Positions 1-10,805 of a DNA stretch of 64,000 nucleotides are shown piece after piece. The position numbers were made by a program, and so were the translations under genes. Below the pieces are notes generated by a model, which saw only the letters and a program-made list of their open reading frames with translations, was not told the DNA's origin and made no database searches. The stretch spans positions 78,981,197-79,045,196 of the forward strand of contig OY744604.1 of NCBI GenBank assembly GCA_963556255.1, written 5' to 3'. Every line of letters starts with the position of its first letter. The stretch's first letter is position 1. Source of the stretch: Allolobophora icterica (Eukaryota > Annelida > Clitellata > Crassiclitellata > Lumbricidae).

Positions 1-350
1 CAGCACAAACCTGACTGAAGTGTTTGATCCTTTGCTGGAAGATGACTATCTGCTGATGTGGTGCGTCATTGAGTTCAGAGGGAATTTTGAGCCAACGATG
101 GAATGGAAAAACGATATTACTGGAGAAATCATGTCTTCTAAACTAACTATAATTCCAAACAGAGACGTAAAATCTGAGCTAATTATGAAACTTAAACGCG
201 ACGATCATGGGGTCAGTTTTTCTTGCACTACGTATTTCAATTTCACAAATGTTGACAACACCGTGAACAAATTTTCCCATCAACGCGACGCTGTGAATAA
301 TGCACCTCTCTACAGGAACATTTGGATATCACCAACAGTGAACGTTTCGC
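1..350 (+). CDS. Gene A exon: C2-like Ig domain (5' cut by window)
   Basis: The reading frame starts at base 2, and base 1 is the last base of a codon that is Cys in the paralogues. The Ig pattern is visible: LMWC, then MEWK, then FSCTT. The same pattern occurs in the exons at 24365-24736 and 40156-40509. The exon ends at GTAAGA in phase 1, matching both paralogues. Sequence beyond 350 in the same frame is intron. Confidence 0.8.
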
Positions 351-1828
351 GTAAGACGATATTATTATCATGCACAGATTTGATGAGTGCATCATGCATC
401 GGACTGAAAATTTTATTGTCGGTAGATCATTGCAACCGCAGCTCTGGATAAGATTGGTATGAGCGAAACTTCTATGCATTTTGCTTCAATCGTTAATATC
501 ACCTATTGGTAAATTGTTTAATGCATCTTAATACCTCTAGAAGTTTGGACAAGTTCTATAAGTCGTTTTATTATGCACAGTAATTAAAGCTTTCCCATTT
601 GGAACATTGATTTCGGTCGATTTGCCAAAAGTCTCCCAATTTAAGGATATGAACTCCTAAATGGCAAACAATTTTAGCTTGAAAGAAACACTATAAACAT
701 TAGCGAGTAAATGCATATGTGTCACAGTTGCAGGAATTACTGCAAAAGCGCTCAAAATATGTTTCGTAATTGAAATCGAGCATTAGTTTAAATTCAATAA
801 ACGATTCCAGTACAAGGCAGCAATGAACTTCATAAGCAACACGTTAATTGTAGGTCAAACTTACTCTAAATGCAAGAATACGCCTGCTGACAGCTTTGCT
901 ACCGAATCAATGCATGGTGAGCATAACTATCAGCGTATGCAAACATATCAAAATTCTCGTCGAAAAATTAGCCACAGAGCGATTGATTCCATTATGTTTA
1001 AGTATTATTTGTTACGCCCACTGCCTTATGCTTAGAGGTTTGTTAAATGTTCCTAGTTTTGATTTGTGTCATTCTTGAAAGACGTTTAATGTGATGGTTT
1101 GACAATTCCATGCAGTTACTCACTTTTATGACCAACTGAAGAAACTTTGAAACGGAGTCTGTTTCTTAGAAGCCTCTCATTGACTTAATGTGTGCAATTT
1201 TGCATATAATAAAAGTAAGAATCTACCTGGTTTAGCTTTGAATTTCTGGCTAAGTATATGCCACTTGGTAAATGTGCGATTAGGAATTTCTTTTTGTTAT
1301 GCTATGCTCTATCTGCGATCTCTAGCGAACTCAGCTATACATAGTACACTGGCCGCACACTGTCAGTGGGAAGATCAGGTTACGGAAAACGATGTCCACT
1401 AGGCCTGGCATGTCGAGATTAAAGAAAATGAGACTTTAATACTTCATACCCATGACGGAAAGAATTCAGAAGAAGAAAGCAGTAAAGATCAGTCAGAGAG
1501 TTAATCTGTCAATAGGCCTACGTCTGTTTTAAAAGAATGTTCGTAGAAGCCCATTCGTATTCGAACCCTAAACCGTGCACAAGCTAGACTTTGTAGTTCA
1601 CTTTCCAGTTCACAGAAAACTTTGTGGTTCATTTCAATTCTTCTGTTGTGAAACTTGCACCGTTAGTGGTCAGGAAAAATTGGCATCATGTCATTGAGGA
1701 AAGTACATACATACAGGTACGTCTGTTTGTGTATGTTCAACTAATTATGATACCCATGAATCACTTGTAGCTTTATCACAACCTTTAATCGTGATCATGC
1801 TGTATTCAGTTGCTTTCTGACATTGTAG
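351..1828 (+). other. Gene A intron
   Basis: No exon is supported here. Short open frames lack family motifs and matching splice phases. Bases 1341-1390 resemble part of the tRNA-derived SINE seen complete at 10511-10805, centred on a block reading GTGGGAAGAT. Confidence 0.5.
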
Positions 1829-1876
1829 TAGCATCGTCTGAAGAACGAGATAAAACTTCTGGTGCTTCTGATTCGA

Positions 1877-1907
<31 letters not shown>

Positions 1908-1993
1908 TGTTGCACTCATAGTTATTTTTGTCAATGTATTGGTTCTATCAGCAGTCATCATTGGCTATAAGGTGCTACGGAACTCAGAGCAAG
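1829..1993 (+). CDS. Gene A exon: Ser-rich stalk and transmembrane segment
   Basis: The exon starts after an AG at 1827-1828 in phase 1. It encodes a stalk with about ten consecutive serines, drawn from a TCA/TCG microsatellite, then a hydrophobic span (VALIVIFVNVLVLSAVIIGY) and basic KVLR. The in-phase 3' end is CAAG followed by GC, a GC-AG type donor. The nearby GT after TATAAG would leave phase 0 and break the frame with the next exon. Paralogous membrane exons end in AAAG followed by GTTAG at the same place. Confidence 0.65.
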
Positions 1994-2654
1994 GCAAATT
2001 TTGAAAGATTTTTTCCTGTCTGCAAAAACTACTATTTTGCCTATACCACATGTACCTTTTGGCGCTTACACTGTATGATGAATTTAGTCTGCTGGCTAGT
2101 TAATTAAGTTTTCCAGCCATTGCTGGGTCCTGATGAGATGTGCCACGAGATCGCTACTCTGAATAGGATGCGTGACCTTGATTCTGTCGTGTAGGCCTAT
2201 TCATGTTGCCTTCAGCGTTGGAAATGTGGAATTGGTACCATGAAATTCGGAGATAAGTTAGTAATTTGTGCGTCGATGACTATCTTGTGACGACAAAATG
2301 TCTTGGTTCCAATTCCGCAAAATAAGTTGATCCACATGGTTGTAGAAGTTTCAATTTTATAAAAAAAAATGCAAATTTGTATTGTTGCTCAAATTAAAAA
2401 ATAAACATGAACATAAAGCATAATAATTTGAATATTGATATTTGAATATCATATTTCTTTTTCTTGAACCTTATGAAAAGACAACCGTAGATAATAACAT
2501 CCCACCATTAGCGTGCTACTCTTAAATTTCTAGAAAGAGATCGCTTAACTAACATTGCCCAGTTATTTATCCAAGAGACAAATTGCACGCACTGTCGCAT
2601 TTTTCTTCTTTACTATTCGTTACATTTCGTTACATACTTCTTCATTCCTGACAG

Positions 2655-2711
2655 GATGTTTTCATAAGGTGTCTACTGAGCCCGTCGTCCTGTTTCTGGC
2701 AAACAATCGAG
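2655..2711 (+). CDS. Gene A exon: juxtamembrane GCF cassette
   Basis: This 57-nt exon is flanked by ACAG and GTAGGT, phase 1 to 1. With the G from the upstream exon it starts Gly-Cys-Phe and includes EPVVLFLANN. The exons at 27335-27391 and 42984-43043 are direct paralogues. The conserved Cys next to the membrane could be acylated (inference). Confidence 0.75.
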
Positions 2712-3322
2712 GTAGGTTGCCACGGGCAAACTAAAACTCTAAGCAAATAGGGTTTTATTCACACAAAAGCACAAAGATCTGTTATATTAATATTTATTTT
2801 AATAACACATACGAAGTTGGTTGAAGGTTCATGACAACTGAAGACAGTTGACATCAAAGGATCGTCCACTGTAAATAATTGGTCACCTATTCATAAAAAT
2901 AATAGTCTCAGAAACATGATAATAGCACTAATGTGGACACGCAGTTATTGTGGGCTCACGGTTATCAGGGCACACGGCTACCCCGAACAATGGTTCGTTC
3001 TTCTGGTCCTTGTAGTAGGCCTATGCTATAATCCACACAGTGTAGATTAGTATCGGATTTCCCTAACTGTAATATTCCTAAGTGACAGGCCGCCTCCAAC
3101 CGAAATCCAACGATAGCCAAAAGAAAACATCTAGATATCAAAATATCTGACTCTTCGCAGTATAATCGAACCGTAAAATTGTTTTTATTGCACTTCCCAA
3201 GCGAGTCAAAAATTTCGCCGTTTCTATAGCATTTTCTTTTATTCTGCCAAAATATGTGTTCAGAATCACTGCCCGAAAAACAAATAAACAATGATCTTAC
3301 AACAAATGACTGTCTGAAACAG

Positions 3323-3481
3323 GAGATGAGAATATCTATTATGAAGATCCAACTGAAAGTCTTGACTCCATGCCAGTATCTCGACAGGAAGATCCAAGAT
3401 CCATCATACGCAGCAACAACTCCCAAGATGCAACCCAGCGAAACTCTGATATTGCATCAAGTGAAGACATCACAATTGGAA
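3323..3481 (+). CDS. Gene A exon: cytoplasmic cassette with IYYEDP
   Basis: Frame phase 1 gives a 53-codon cassette starting G-D-E-N-IYYEDPTES. The exon at 28421-28567 starts E-A-D-R-IYYEDQTES, which fixes the frame against a longer overlapping open frame. The second tyrosine lies in YEDP, a pYxxP-type SH2 ligand. The acceptor is AAACAG and the donor is GTAAAC. Confidence 0.72.
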
Positions 3482-3834
3482 GTAAACCTTGAGGGAACTC
3501 TTTGCTTAATGCATTCAGAATTAACACTCAAATAAATTCAAATTATCGATTTCTGATGCAATAATTATTTTCATTTATCGGTAAAGTAATACCAGCATAA
3601 AAGTTTTTCAAAATGATATCCGTTACTTGAGATATAAGGTAGACAGAGTTGTCAAAGTAATCAATCGCTTTTTGACCTGGATTTATGAAGGTTGATTATT
3701 TTTAAATAATTACTATTTATATATTCATTTTGATTTAGGCCTATCTCTTGTGTAGTCACTATTCGTTTTTCTAGATGTAATTAAATGTTTATTTAATTGC
3801 AAGATGTTCCAGGATTGTATGACTTGACAATTAG

Positions 3835-4044
3835 GTGTCAGAAATAGAAACATACCGGTCGTGTATTATGAAGATCCGGGTCATGCAGTTATTCCGAGTT
3901 CATCTGGAGGAAACGTACCTGTAGTATATCATGAAGATCCGGGTCTAACAGTTGTTCAGAGTTCATCTGAAGAGACTGTCAATGGAATTACTTGGTCCAC
4001 ATCCCCAACAACTTCACAGCAGAACGAAGGCGCAGAAATTAACG
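3835..4044 (+). CDS. Gene A exon: duplicated VVYxEDPG cassette
   Basis: This 70-codon phase-1 cassette carries two copies of a unit of about 24 residues: PVVYYEDPGHAVIPSSS, then PVVYHEDPGLTVVQSSS. The second copy has His where the first has the second Tyr. The acceptor is inferred at ACAATTAG because nearer AGs give phase 2. The donor is GTAAGC. Confidence 0.7.
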
Positions 4045-4383
4045 GTAAGCACACACACTGTAGTGACTCACTTTAGAAATTTTGTCTTAGGTGAAAGTTT
4101 CAAATTTTTCTGGTTTGGCTCTTCACCAATCAACTTGGCAGTTTTAATTTGGATAATTTGAAATGTAGCTGGAAGCATGGTTAAAACTGAAAGTAAGTCC
4201 TGTGCAAAAGTTTATTTTGTTTAAATCACCTAACGTGGAGCTTGAGTTCTGTTACCCATTATTAGTTATGGCTTTTTCCTCAGTCTTACCGATAGGCTGT
4301 AAAACGGCTACGTGAAGCGCCACCCTTACTGCACTTTATTTTTGCTGGAACTATTTATGTTATTTTCTTGTTCGTTGTTGCAG

Positions 4384-4481
4384 ATGAGAACAGTGATAGA
4401 GCTCACCATCTAAGGAGCTTTCGTCACGAAGAAAGGCACGGATTTCCAGTTACCGAAGTTACAACTGTTACATCAGCACAC
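4384..4481 (+). CDS. Gene A exon: penultimate cytoplasmic segment
   Basis: The acceptor is TTGCAG and the donor is GTAAGC. It begins in phase 1 and ends in phase 0, as the last exon requires. It encodes a His- and Arg-rich stretch without tyrosine. It occupies the position of the STYDYV exon of genes B and C, but I see no clear similarity to it. Confidence 0.6.
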
Positions 4482-6995
4482 GTAAGCCTTAATTAATTGC
4501 AATATTCCATGTTGAACTATATCATGTCTCTACCAGGGCCCTTGATGTTGACCTTAACTTACATTACAAGTTATAAGTAATCCTAAATCTTATAAACTGT
4601 CTTTCTAAACTCTGGGATAACATTTTCGTTTTGCAAAATAATATAGCCACAACTGCTACCGTAAAAAAATGTCGGCCCATAGCAATAACGGCCAGTATTG
4701 ATGATGAATGGTGTACTTGATGTTTCCTGTTATCCGGCCTCAACATGTACTTCTGAAGTTTGTAGGGGGAACTATAAGGTTTCAGTTGCAATGTATTTTG
4801 TTGTCTCGTTTTGTATTGTAAACAGTTAAACACCCTTTTTGTCCAGATAATAAATAGCTACATACATTTACGTATCGTCCTTTTGATTCTGTCCAAATTG
4901 CTGGGCAATTGTATTCTATCTTATTCCCTTTCAATGCAATAATTTCTGGTGAATTCAAATTCGTGAATAAAGAAAGATGCTGTTGTCTAAGGGTGGGGTA
5001 ACCAAATTATGACCCGTGTAACTTCCCTAGTTTATGTTTCCGTAAATACATCAGTCATTTTACAAGTATGAATGTGAACTGTCATTTTGATATTTGGGAG
5101 AGATTTACAGCAATCGTTTGATTTTAGAGCCTGTGCATATGTACATTGCCCAATAGACGACCGGGCGCAGGCAATTGTGCATGTGAAACGTTTCCTCTTT
5201 CATGCCCTTCTAAAAGTTTTGTTTGCGGGTAATGAGTGCATGTGTGACTGACATATTGCTGTCTGGTTTTAAACAGGCCAGTTTTTCTTTCTCTTTGTTT
5301 GACGATTTTTCTTTCGTTCTTAGTTCTTCACGCGTTTGCAAAGCTTGCAACAATTTGGCATCAATATTTGTATAGACTCATGTTATGGTAAAACTGATAA
5401 TTTATTATTATTTGTCTGATAATTCGCATTTATCAGACTCTGAGCGAGCATTTGTCATATTCGTGCCCGGACACGATAATTTGTTATTTTGTCTGATAAT
5501 CTGGATATCCTGCTGCAAACCTGTGTTTGCGGGGAAAAAACTAGTTCCACCTTGATGTAAATTTCTGACTCCGAGGATATGGTTCTAGGACGTTTGGTCA
5601 ACGGACGATTGGTCAACGGACGATTGGTCACGGACGATTGGTCAACGGACGATTGGTCAAGCGGACTGTTCGTCAAGGGGACTGTTGATCAAGGGTCCTT
5701 TCGTCAAGAGGACGGTTGATCAAAACTTTAAATTTTCGATATTAGAGACGCTTTTAAAATATGCCAGTTCTCTTATCAGTACAAACCACTGATAAGAGAA
5801 ATCGACGACCACTAATTATCCCTATACAGACGTGACCAATTAAGCCATTACAAAACGAGGCATCTTTACATGCACAGCAATGAAGACTTCGCAAAGCGTA
5901 GCCCATGCACAAATAAAACAAATATGGAGTGATACGATATACGTGAATTTTAGACGCTTTAAAATATGTCAGTTCTCTTATGAACTTATGAGTACAAACA
6001 ACTGCACTGGCACAGATATACGATAACCATTTGAAATGGACGACCACTAATTATCCATAGACAGACGAACCGACCGATATTTTGGTCAACCGTCCTCTTG
6101 ACGAAAAGACCCTTGATCAACAGTCCCCTTGACGAACAGTCCGCTTGACCAATCGTCCGTTGACCAATCGTCCGTGATCAACCGTCCGTTGACCAACCGT
6201 CCTTTGACCAAACGTCCGCATACCGAGGATATATCATATAATGGTAGATAAAACTAATATGACGATTAAGTTGGCCCTAATCCCCCAATCTCAGCCCAGG
6301 CTAATCAGAGTTTCAAACAATTAAAGGTCGTTTCGACACTTAAATGCAATTGCATTTGGTTCATCTGGTTCATGATATTTAAGTTGTCAGTACAATTTGG
6401 TTACAACCATGTACTTAAAAAAACATGTGCATAATAAAAAAAGTACATCGAACCTATGTTTCTACATAGCCGATGTTCATTATTATTAATCTCAACAGAG
6501 GTTACACGAATCAAATAAATTCAGATCGGTATTTGTACAGAAAATTCAGGAACCCTTCAACGCAGCAGCAACAGAGGGCCGCAACTGAGGAGTGTCGGGG
6601 CACGAGTATGAGTCTGATAAATCAAAAAATTTGGTTCTGCCCGTTGAATCCCGCACCCTACGTTTTGTGCAACGACTTCGAGGGAGTCTATTATGACAAG
6701 TCAAAATAGACTTTTTAGCACTATCGATTGATGACAAGCCAATCCTCATTACTGATGTCTAGATATCTTTACATTGTCTAACGACTTTCCCTGTATGGAG
6801 CGAATAGACAGTGTTGCAGTATTATCAACATTTTTCTATAAGAGAAATTCATAAGGCTTAGGGTTCGTAGGACCAGGTCCTGATATGAGTAAACTAGATG
6901 AGATCTGTCTTTACGACATCAACTGAGATCAATTGTGTAGCAGAATTGTTACCTTTATGAAATATCATTACCAATATTATTTTTGTTACCTTAAG
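4482..6995 (+). other. Gene A last intron
   Basis: The intron holds the foldback element at 5581-6222. An open frame at 6473-6709 has no family motif, and no splice pair around it keeps phase 0, so I do not call it an exon. Confidence 0.5.
5581..6222. mobile_element. Foldback / Mutator-like element with tandem-repeat arms
   Basis: The ends are inverted: GGACGTTTGGTCAA on the left and TTGACCAAACGTCC on the right. Each arm is an array of about 14-bp units such as GGACGATTGGTCAA. The 10-bp direct repeat CCGAGGATAT sits on both sides (5571-5580 and 6223-6232). Nine- to eleven-bp duplications are typical of Mutator-like and foldback elements. The core holds two diverged direct copies of a block (near 5748-5822 and 5951-6058) ending in GACCACTAATTATCC. 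No transposase is seen. Confidence 0.7.
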
Positions 6996-7193
6996 TACAT
7001 TGGAACGGACGGAACTATCTACATGGAAGTCAACACAGCAAGAGGAAGCGACATTCCTCGCTTGATGCAACAGCCTCAACCAATCCAATCGTTGTTCACC
7101 ACATCCGTCTATGCATCAATAGATCACACGGTTCATGACATACCACCGTCACTCCCGACTAAAAGCACTAATGTACGAAATATATCTTCGTGA
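6996..7193 (+). CDS. Gene A last exon: ITSM + ITIM
   Basis: This is a phase-0 terminal exon of 66 codons including the TGA stop. It contains TIYMEV, which fits the switch motif TxYxxV/I, and SVYASI, which fits the inhibitory motif SxYxxI. About 27 residues separate the two tyrosines, as in SLAM- and Siglec-type receptors. The exons at 32818-33021 and 54309-54485 are direct paralogues. Confidence 0.85.
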   Translation, partial: YIGTDGTIYMEVNTARGSDIPRLMQQPQPIQSLFTTSVYASIDHTVHDIPPSLPTKSTNVRNISS

Positions 7194-7466
7194 CGGAAGT
7201 GATGTCTTGCAGACGCTCGTTGGTGACATTTCTGGTTAGGACTGCTGGCTAATTGATGAATATTCTGGTATTAATGACATTCAAAAGCGCTTTTCCCGGA
7301 TTAGTTAACGTCTCTGGTTTATTTCCCTTGAAGCGACGCTTTGTAAATTTCCAATTACAATCACATTTACACTTTATTTAAACAGATATTTATATTGAGA
7401 GGAAAAATTAAATTGAAGAATATGGGTTTACGGCCATTCTGAAGTACAATTATTGCAATACTCAGA

Positions 7467-7472
7467 AATAAA
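7467..7472 (+). terminator. Candidate poly(A) signal of gene A
   Basis: The first AATAAA after the stop, 274 nt downstream. No transcript evidence is available. Confidence 0.3.
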
Positions 7473-7561
7473 GTGGCAGTTCCTTTCCTGCGTATTGTAC
7501 TTCAGTGACGAATTTTGGACAATGTCAATGCGCCTCTCTTGTAACGTGTGTATTGAAGATA

Positions 7562-7647
7562 TCGTAATCGTAATCGTAATCTCCAAACTTCTAAAGCGCC
7601 ACTCGAAGGCCAAGCGCAGGACACCAGCCTATTCACGAGCGCTACGT
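7562..7647 (-). repeat. Short interspersed element with CGTAAT tail
   Basis: An ~80-bp module joins a (TAATCG)n tract to CTCCAAACTTCTAAAGCGCC and ends near CCAGCCTATTCACGAGCGCT. Diverged copies lie at 8631-8707, 11349-11410, 27925-28002, 34127-34200, 34757-34850, 38632-38708 and 42582-42640, in both orientations. It looks like a SINE or LINE 3' end. The source family is not identified. Confidence 0.6.
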
Positions 7648-7649
7648 CA

Positions 7650-7887
7650 GATCAGAGGGGGTTTCCAGAGAGTAGTCCAAAAGAGGTCCAAGTCCGATTT
7701 CCAAGAGGCCAAACCAAATCAGAGGGGGTTTCCAGAGAGTAGTCCAAAAGAGGTCCAAGTCCGATTTCCAGGGTACCAGATCAGTTTCCAGATAGTGGTC
7801 CAAAAGAGGTCCAAGTCCGATTTCCAGGAGGCCAAACCAAATCAAAGGGGGTTTCCAGAGAGTAGTCCAAAAGAGGTCCAAGTCCGA
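7650..7887. repeat. Tandem repeat, ~65-bp units
   Basis: Four imperfect units share GGGTTTCCAGAGAGTAGTCC and AAAGAGGTCCAAGTCCGA. The third unit is shorter and diverged. The open frames across it on both strands are products of the repeat. A distant relative lies at 63897-63935. Confidence 0.75.
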
Positions 7888-8630
7888 AAGCTTTCGGTGC
7901 TAATGAGACGTATTGTTTGTAGGGTTTCGTGCTAATAAGAGATATTATTCGAAAGCTTGGTGGTAATAATGAATACTATTTGAAGGTTCTTCTGTTAATA
8001 AGAGCGATTGTTTTGGTTTAATAAGATACATCATTAGAAGACTGTTTCTTCTAAGAAGATTTCGGTGTTAATACGAATTACTGTTATATTATTCGAAGTC
8101 TGTGTACTTTCGGTGATAATAAGAGATACGACAGCAAATGAGGTCGTATAGTAGGCCTATCTTGAAATGGCCGTGTGCAACAGAACATTACTTTAGTATT
8201 TCTTTAACTTGCGGGCTATGGGCTCGTCATCGCGCTGGTGATGATCCAAGTAACAGGGTATGAATTAACCGCATATTCTAGAAGAAGAACATGTTCTTTG
8301 AATGCCAAAACGTGTATTTTGAATGTGTAGGACTCTAGGACCTACATTAATCTAACAAGAAACAAAATTAAATATACCAGATTTACTAGAATGATATAGG
8401 ACAAAAGACACTTTTGTTGCTTTAAGACTAGAAACGAAATCGTCAACAATGTCCCATCTGTCTGAAATTCACTTGCGTTATGGTTAGGATTAGTCATTTT
8501 ACAATTCGCTTGAGGGCAGCACAATAACAGCAATTTGTTAACTGATGATGCTGTGCTGTGGTTGATACAGGACTAACAAGTGTAGGGTGTTGTTCTAACA
8601 AGTCTTGGTTTGGCAGTAATATGCGTATTC

Positions 8631-8707
8631 GTAATCGTAATCTCCAAACTTCTAAAGCGCCACTTGAAGGCTAGGCGCAAGGCACCAGCCTATTCACGAG
8701 CGCTATT
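8631..8707 (-). repeat. Short interspersed element, second copy
   Basis: Nearly the same as 7562-7647, from the CGTAAT tract to CCTATTCACGAGCGCTAT. Confidence 0.6.
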
Positions 8708-9128
8708 CGTGTCTGGGTGCCCAAGTCCGAAGGCAGTGGTTATCAATGCAGACTCGTTATATTATCTTGTCATCAATTGGCACGAGAAGAGAGGTTAAAG
8801 ATACATGTACTGTTTGATAAATGCTGACATATCCCCACTCAATAGCAGTGCGAAATCCTGGTGTTTTGCGACCAAGATAACGGTGAGATGTCATCGTGCC
8901 TGATACGTTTTTAGACCAAATGGAATGTTGTCGATCAGTCAAGTTAAATACTTGAGCAGTATATCTAATGTTTTCCGTAATGATAATACGTTTAGATGTG
9001 ACCTGGATGGCATAATTTGCAATAGGGCCTATCTATACTGTTAGTTATATTTCAGAAACACAATAGCCTAACAGGCAGGTAGAAATGTCCCAATATTACG
9101 ATACAGCGCGGGTGCATTATGCGAAATA

Positions 9129-9690
<562 letters not shown>

Positions 9691-10510
9691 ATATGTGTAG
9701 GCTTATTCGCAAGTTTATGAGTTTAAGTGTAGGTAGATGCGTCCGTTATGTGTGTGCTATTTAACTTGTGTTTTGATTCTGGTCTACGCAATATAACAAA
9801 CATTGATTGGTGATTTGAGAATACTGTGCACATGGGATACATGGAAGACCACCCACTGCTATAAATAAATCTAACAGCGTGATGTATTGACATTTACAGA
9901 CAGGCAAGCGAATTTCTATAGGTTCTATTACTAAGTAATTTAATCATGCTGTTTCAAGCACATTCACTGGTTTCTAACACATTTTGCTTTCGGCTATTTT
10001 TGATTACTTAGCCTTTGGGCTCTGCTACCTTCAATTATGCCCTTCCAGTGTTATGAATTATTTGCTACACTAACATGTACAAAAGAGGAGGTCTGTGCGT
10101 CACTTGCTTTTGTGTTAAAGGTCTTTTAATGTTGTTCAAACCCTTAGGGGTCAACAATTTTCAAAGGCGAACACTGAATCACTAGGAATGCAGCCAAGAG
10201 CAACTTAGTCTGAGCTATGACGGACACTTGCAGTGAAGTATTACAATTTTCATTATAAAGCGAATATTTTACTCGATACACAATACATATCAATCTGAAT
10301 TTGATCGATTAAGTGTTTGCAGATAGTCAAGTGTTGTGTTTGCACATAATGATGTGTGAAACAAATGATCATTGATTATAGCCATCCATCTTTGTGTTTG
10401 TGCACGAGCGAACCGTTGAGTACAATGACACTGTCAGTCTTCGTCATCTAGTGGCCAGAAGATAATAAACAATGGCCCCAGTCAGTTAAGAATATGCCAC
10501 GTAATTGTGG

Positions 10511-10805
10511 TGTCGTGACAGTTCAGTGGTTAACGTGCTGGACCGTCAACCGAGAGTTCGGGGGTGGGGGGTTCAAATCTCCACCACGGCAGAAATTTGT
10601 CTCCAGATTTTGTCTCCATCTGCGCCCTTAGCCAATTCAGTTATAACGAGTACACTCGACGTCTCTTCTCCCCACTGTTAGTGGGAAGATGAAACTACGA
10701 GGGAGAGGACTGGCCACCCGCCCTCATATGCTGAGGCCAAGAAATTTAGGTCGTTGACACTTCACACTCATAGTTGCCTCAGGGACTGCTCTTATTATTA
10801 TTCTT
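10511..10805 (+). repeat. tRNA-derived SINE
   Basis: The head is tRNA-like, with an A-box-like CAGTGGTTAACGTGCTGG and a B-box-like GGGTTCAAATCTCC. The body ends in a (TTATTATTC)-type tail. A second copy lies in reverse at about 40821-41088, sharing GAGGACTGGCCACC-type and CCGCCCTCATATGC blocks. A degenerate copy lies near 53217-53340. Confidence 0.75.

Larger units (their letters stand above)
1..7193 (+). other. Gene A: Ig receptor with ITSM/ITIM tail, 5'-truncated
   Basis: This is a single-pass cell-surface receptor whose upstream exons lie outside the window. I assemble seven exons: 1-350, 1829-1993, 2655-2711, 3323-3481, 3835-4044, 4384-4481 and 6996-7193. All junctions are phase 1 except the last, which is phase 0, and the visible exons give 412 in-frame codons including the stop. 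The order is a C2-like Ig domain, a serine-rich stalk with membrane span, and a tail with IYYED, VYYED and VYHED motifs, then TIYMEV (switch-motif match) and SVYASI (inhibitory-motif match). Such tails recruit SH2 phosphatases and adaptors in vertebrate receptors; that role here is inference. Genes B and C are paralogues. Odd points are an apparent GC donor after the membrane exon and a microsatellite that codes for the stalk. No vertebrate orthologue is recognised. Confidence 0.78.

Noticed and set aside
3254..3535. 93-residue frame over gene A's cytoplasmic exon
   Set aside because: Wrong frame: the other frame gives IYYEDPTES, matching gene B, with phase-1 borders at both ends.
5580..5730. 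CRISPR-like regularly spaced repeats
   Set aside because: Units are directly joined without unique spacers, inverted at 6070-6220, and the DNA is eukaryotic.
6473..6709. Possible extra exon of gene A ending VYYDKSK
   Set aside because: Neighbouring exons need phase 0 on both sides. The frame after TTTGTACAG stops in phase 0, and the YYDK block shares nothing else with the family.
7453..7935. 160-residue frame with repeated peptide units
   Set aside because: It is the ~65-bp tandem repeat; repeats are open on both strands.
10511..10590. tRNA gene
   Set aside because: The A and B boxes are tRNA-like, but no proper cloverleaf is seen and a conserved non-tRNA body follows; a second copy shows it is a SINE.
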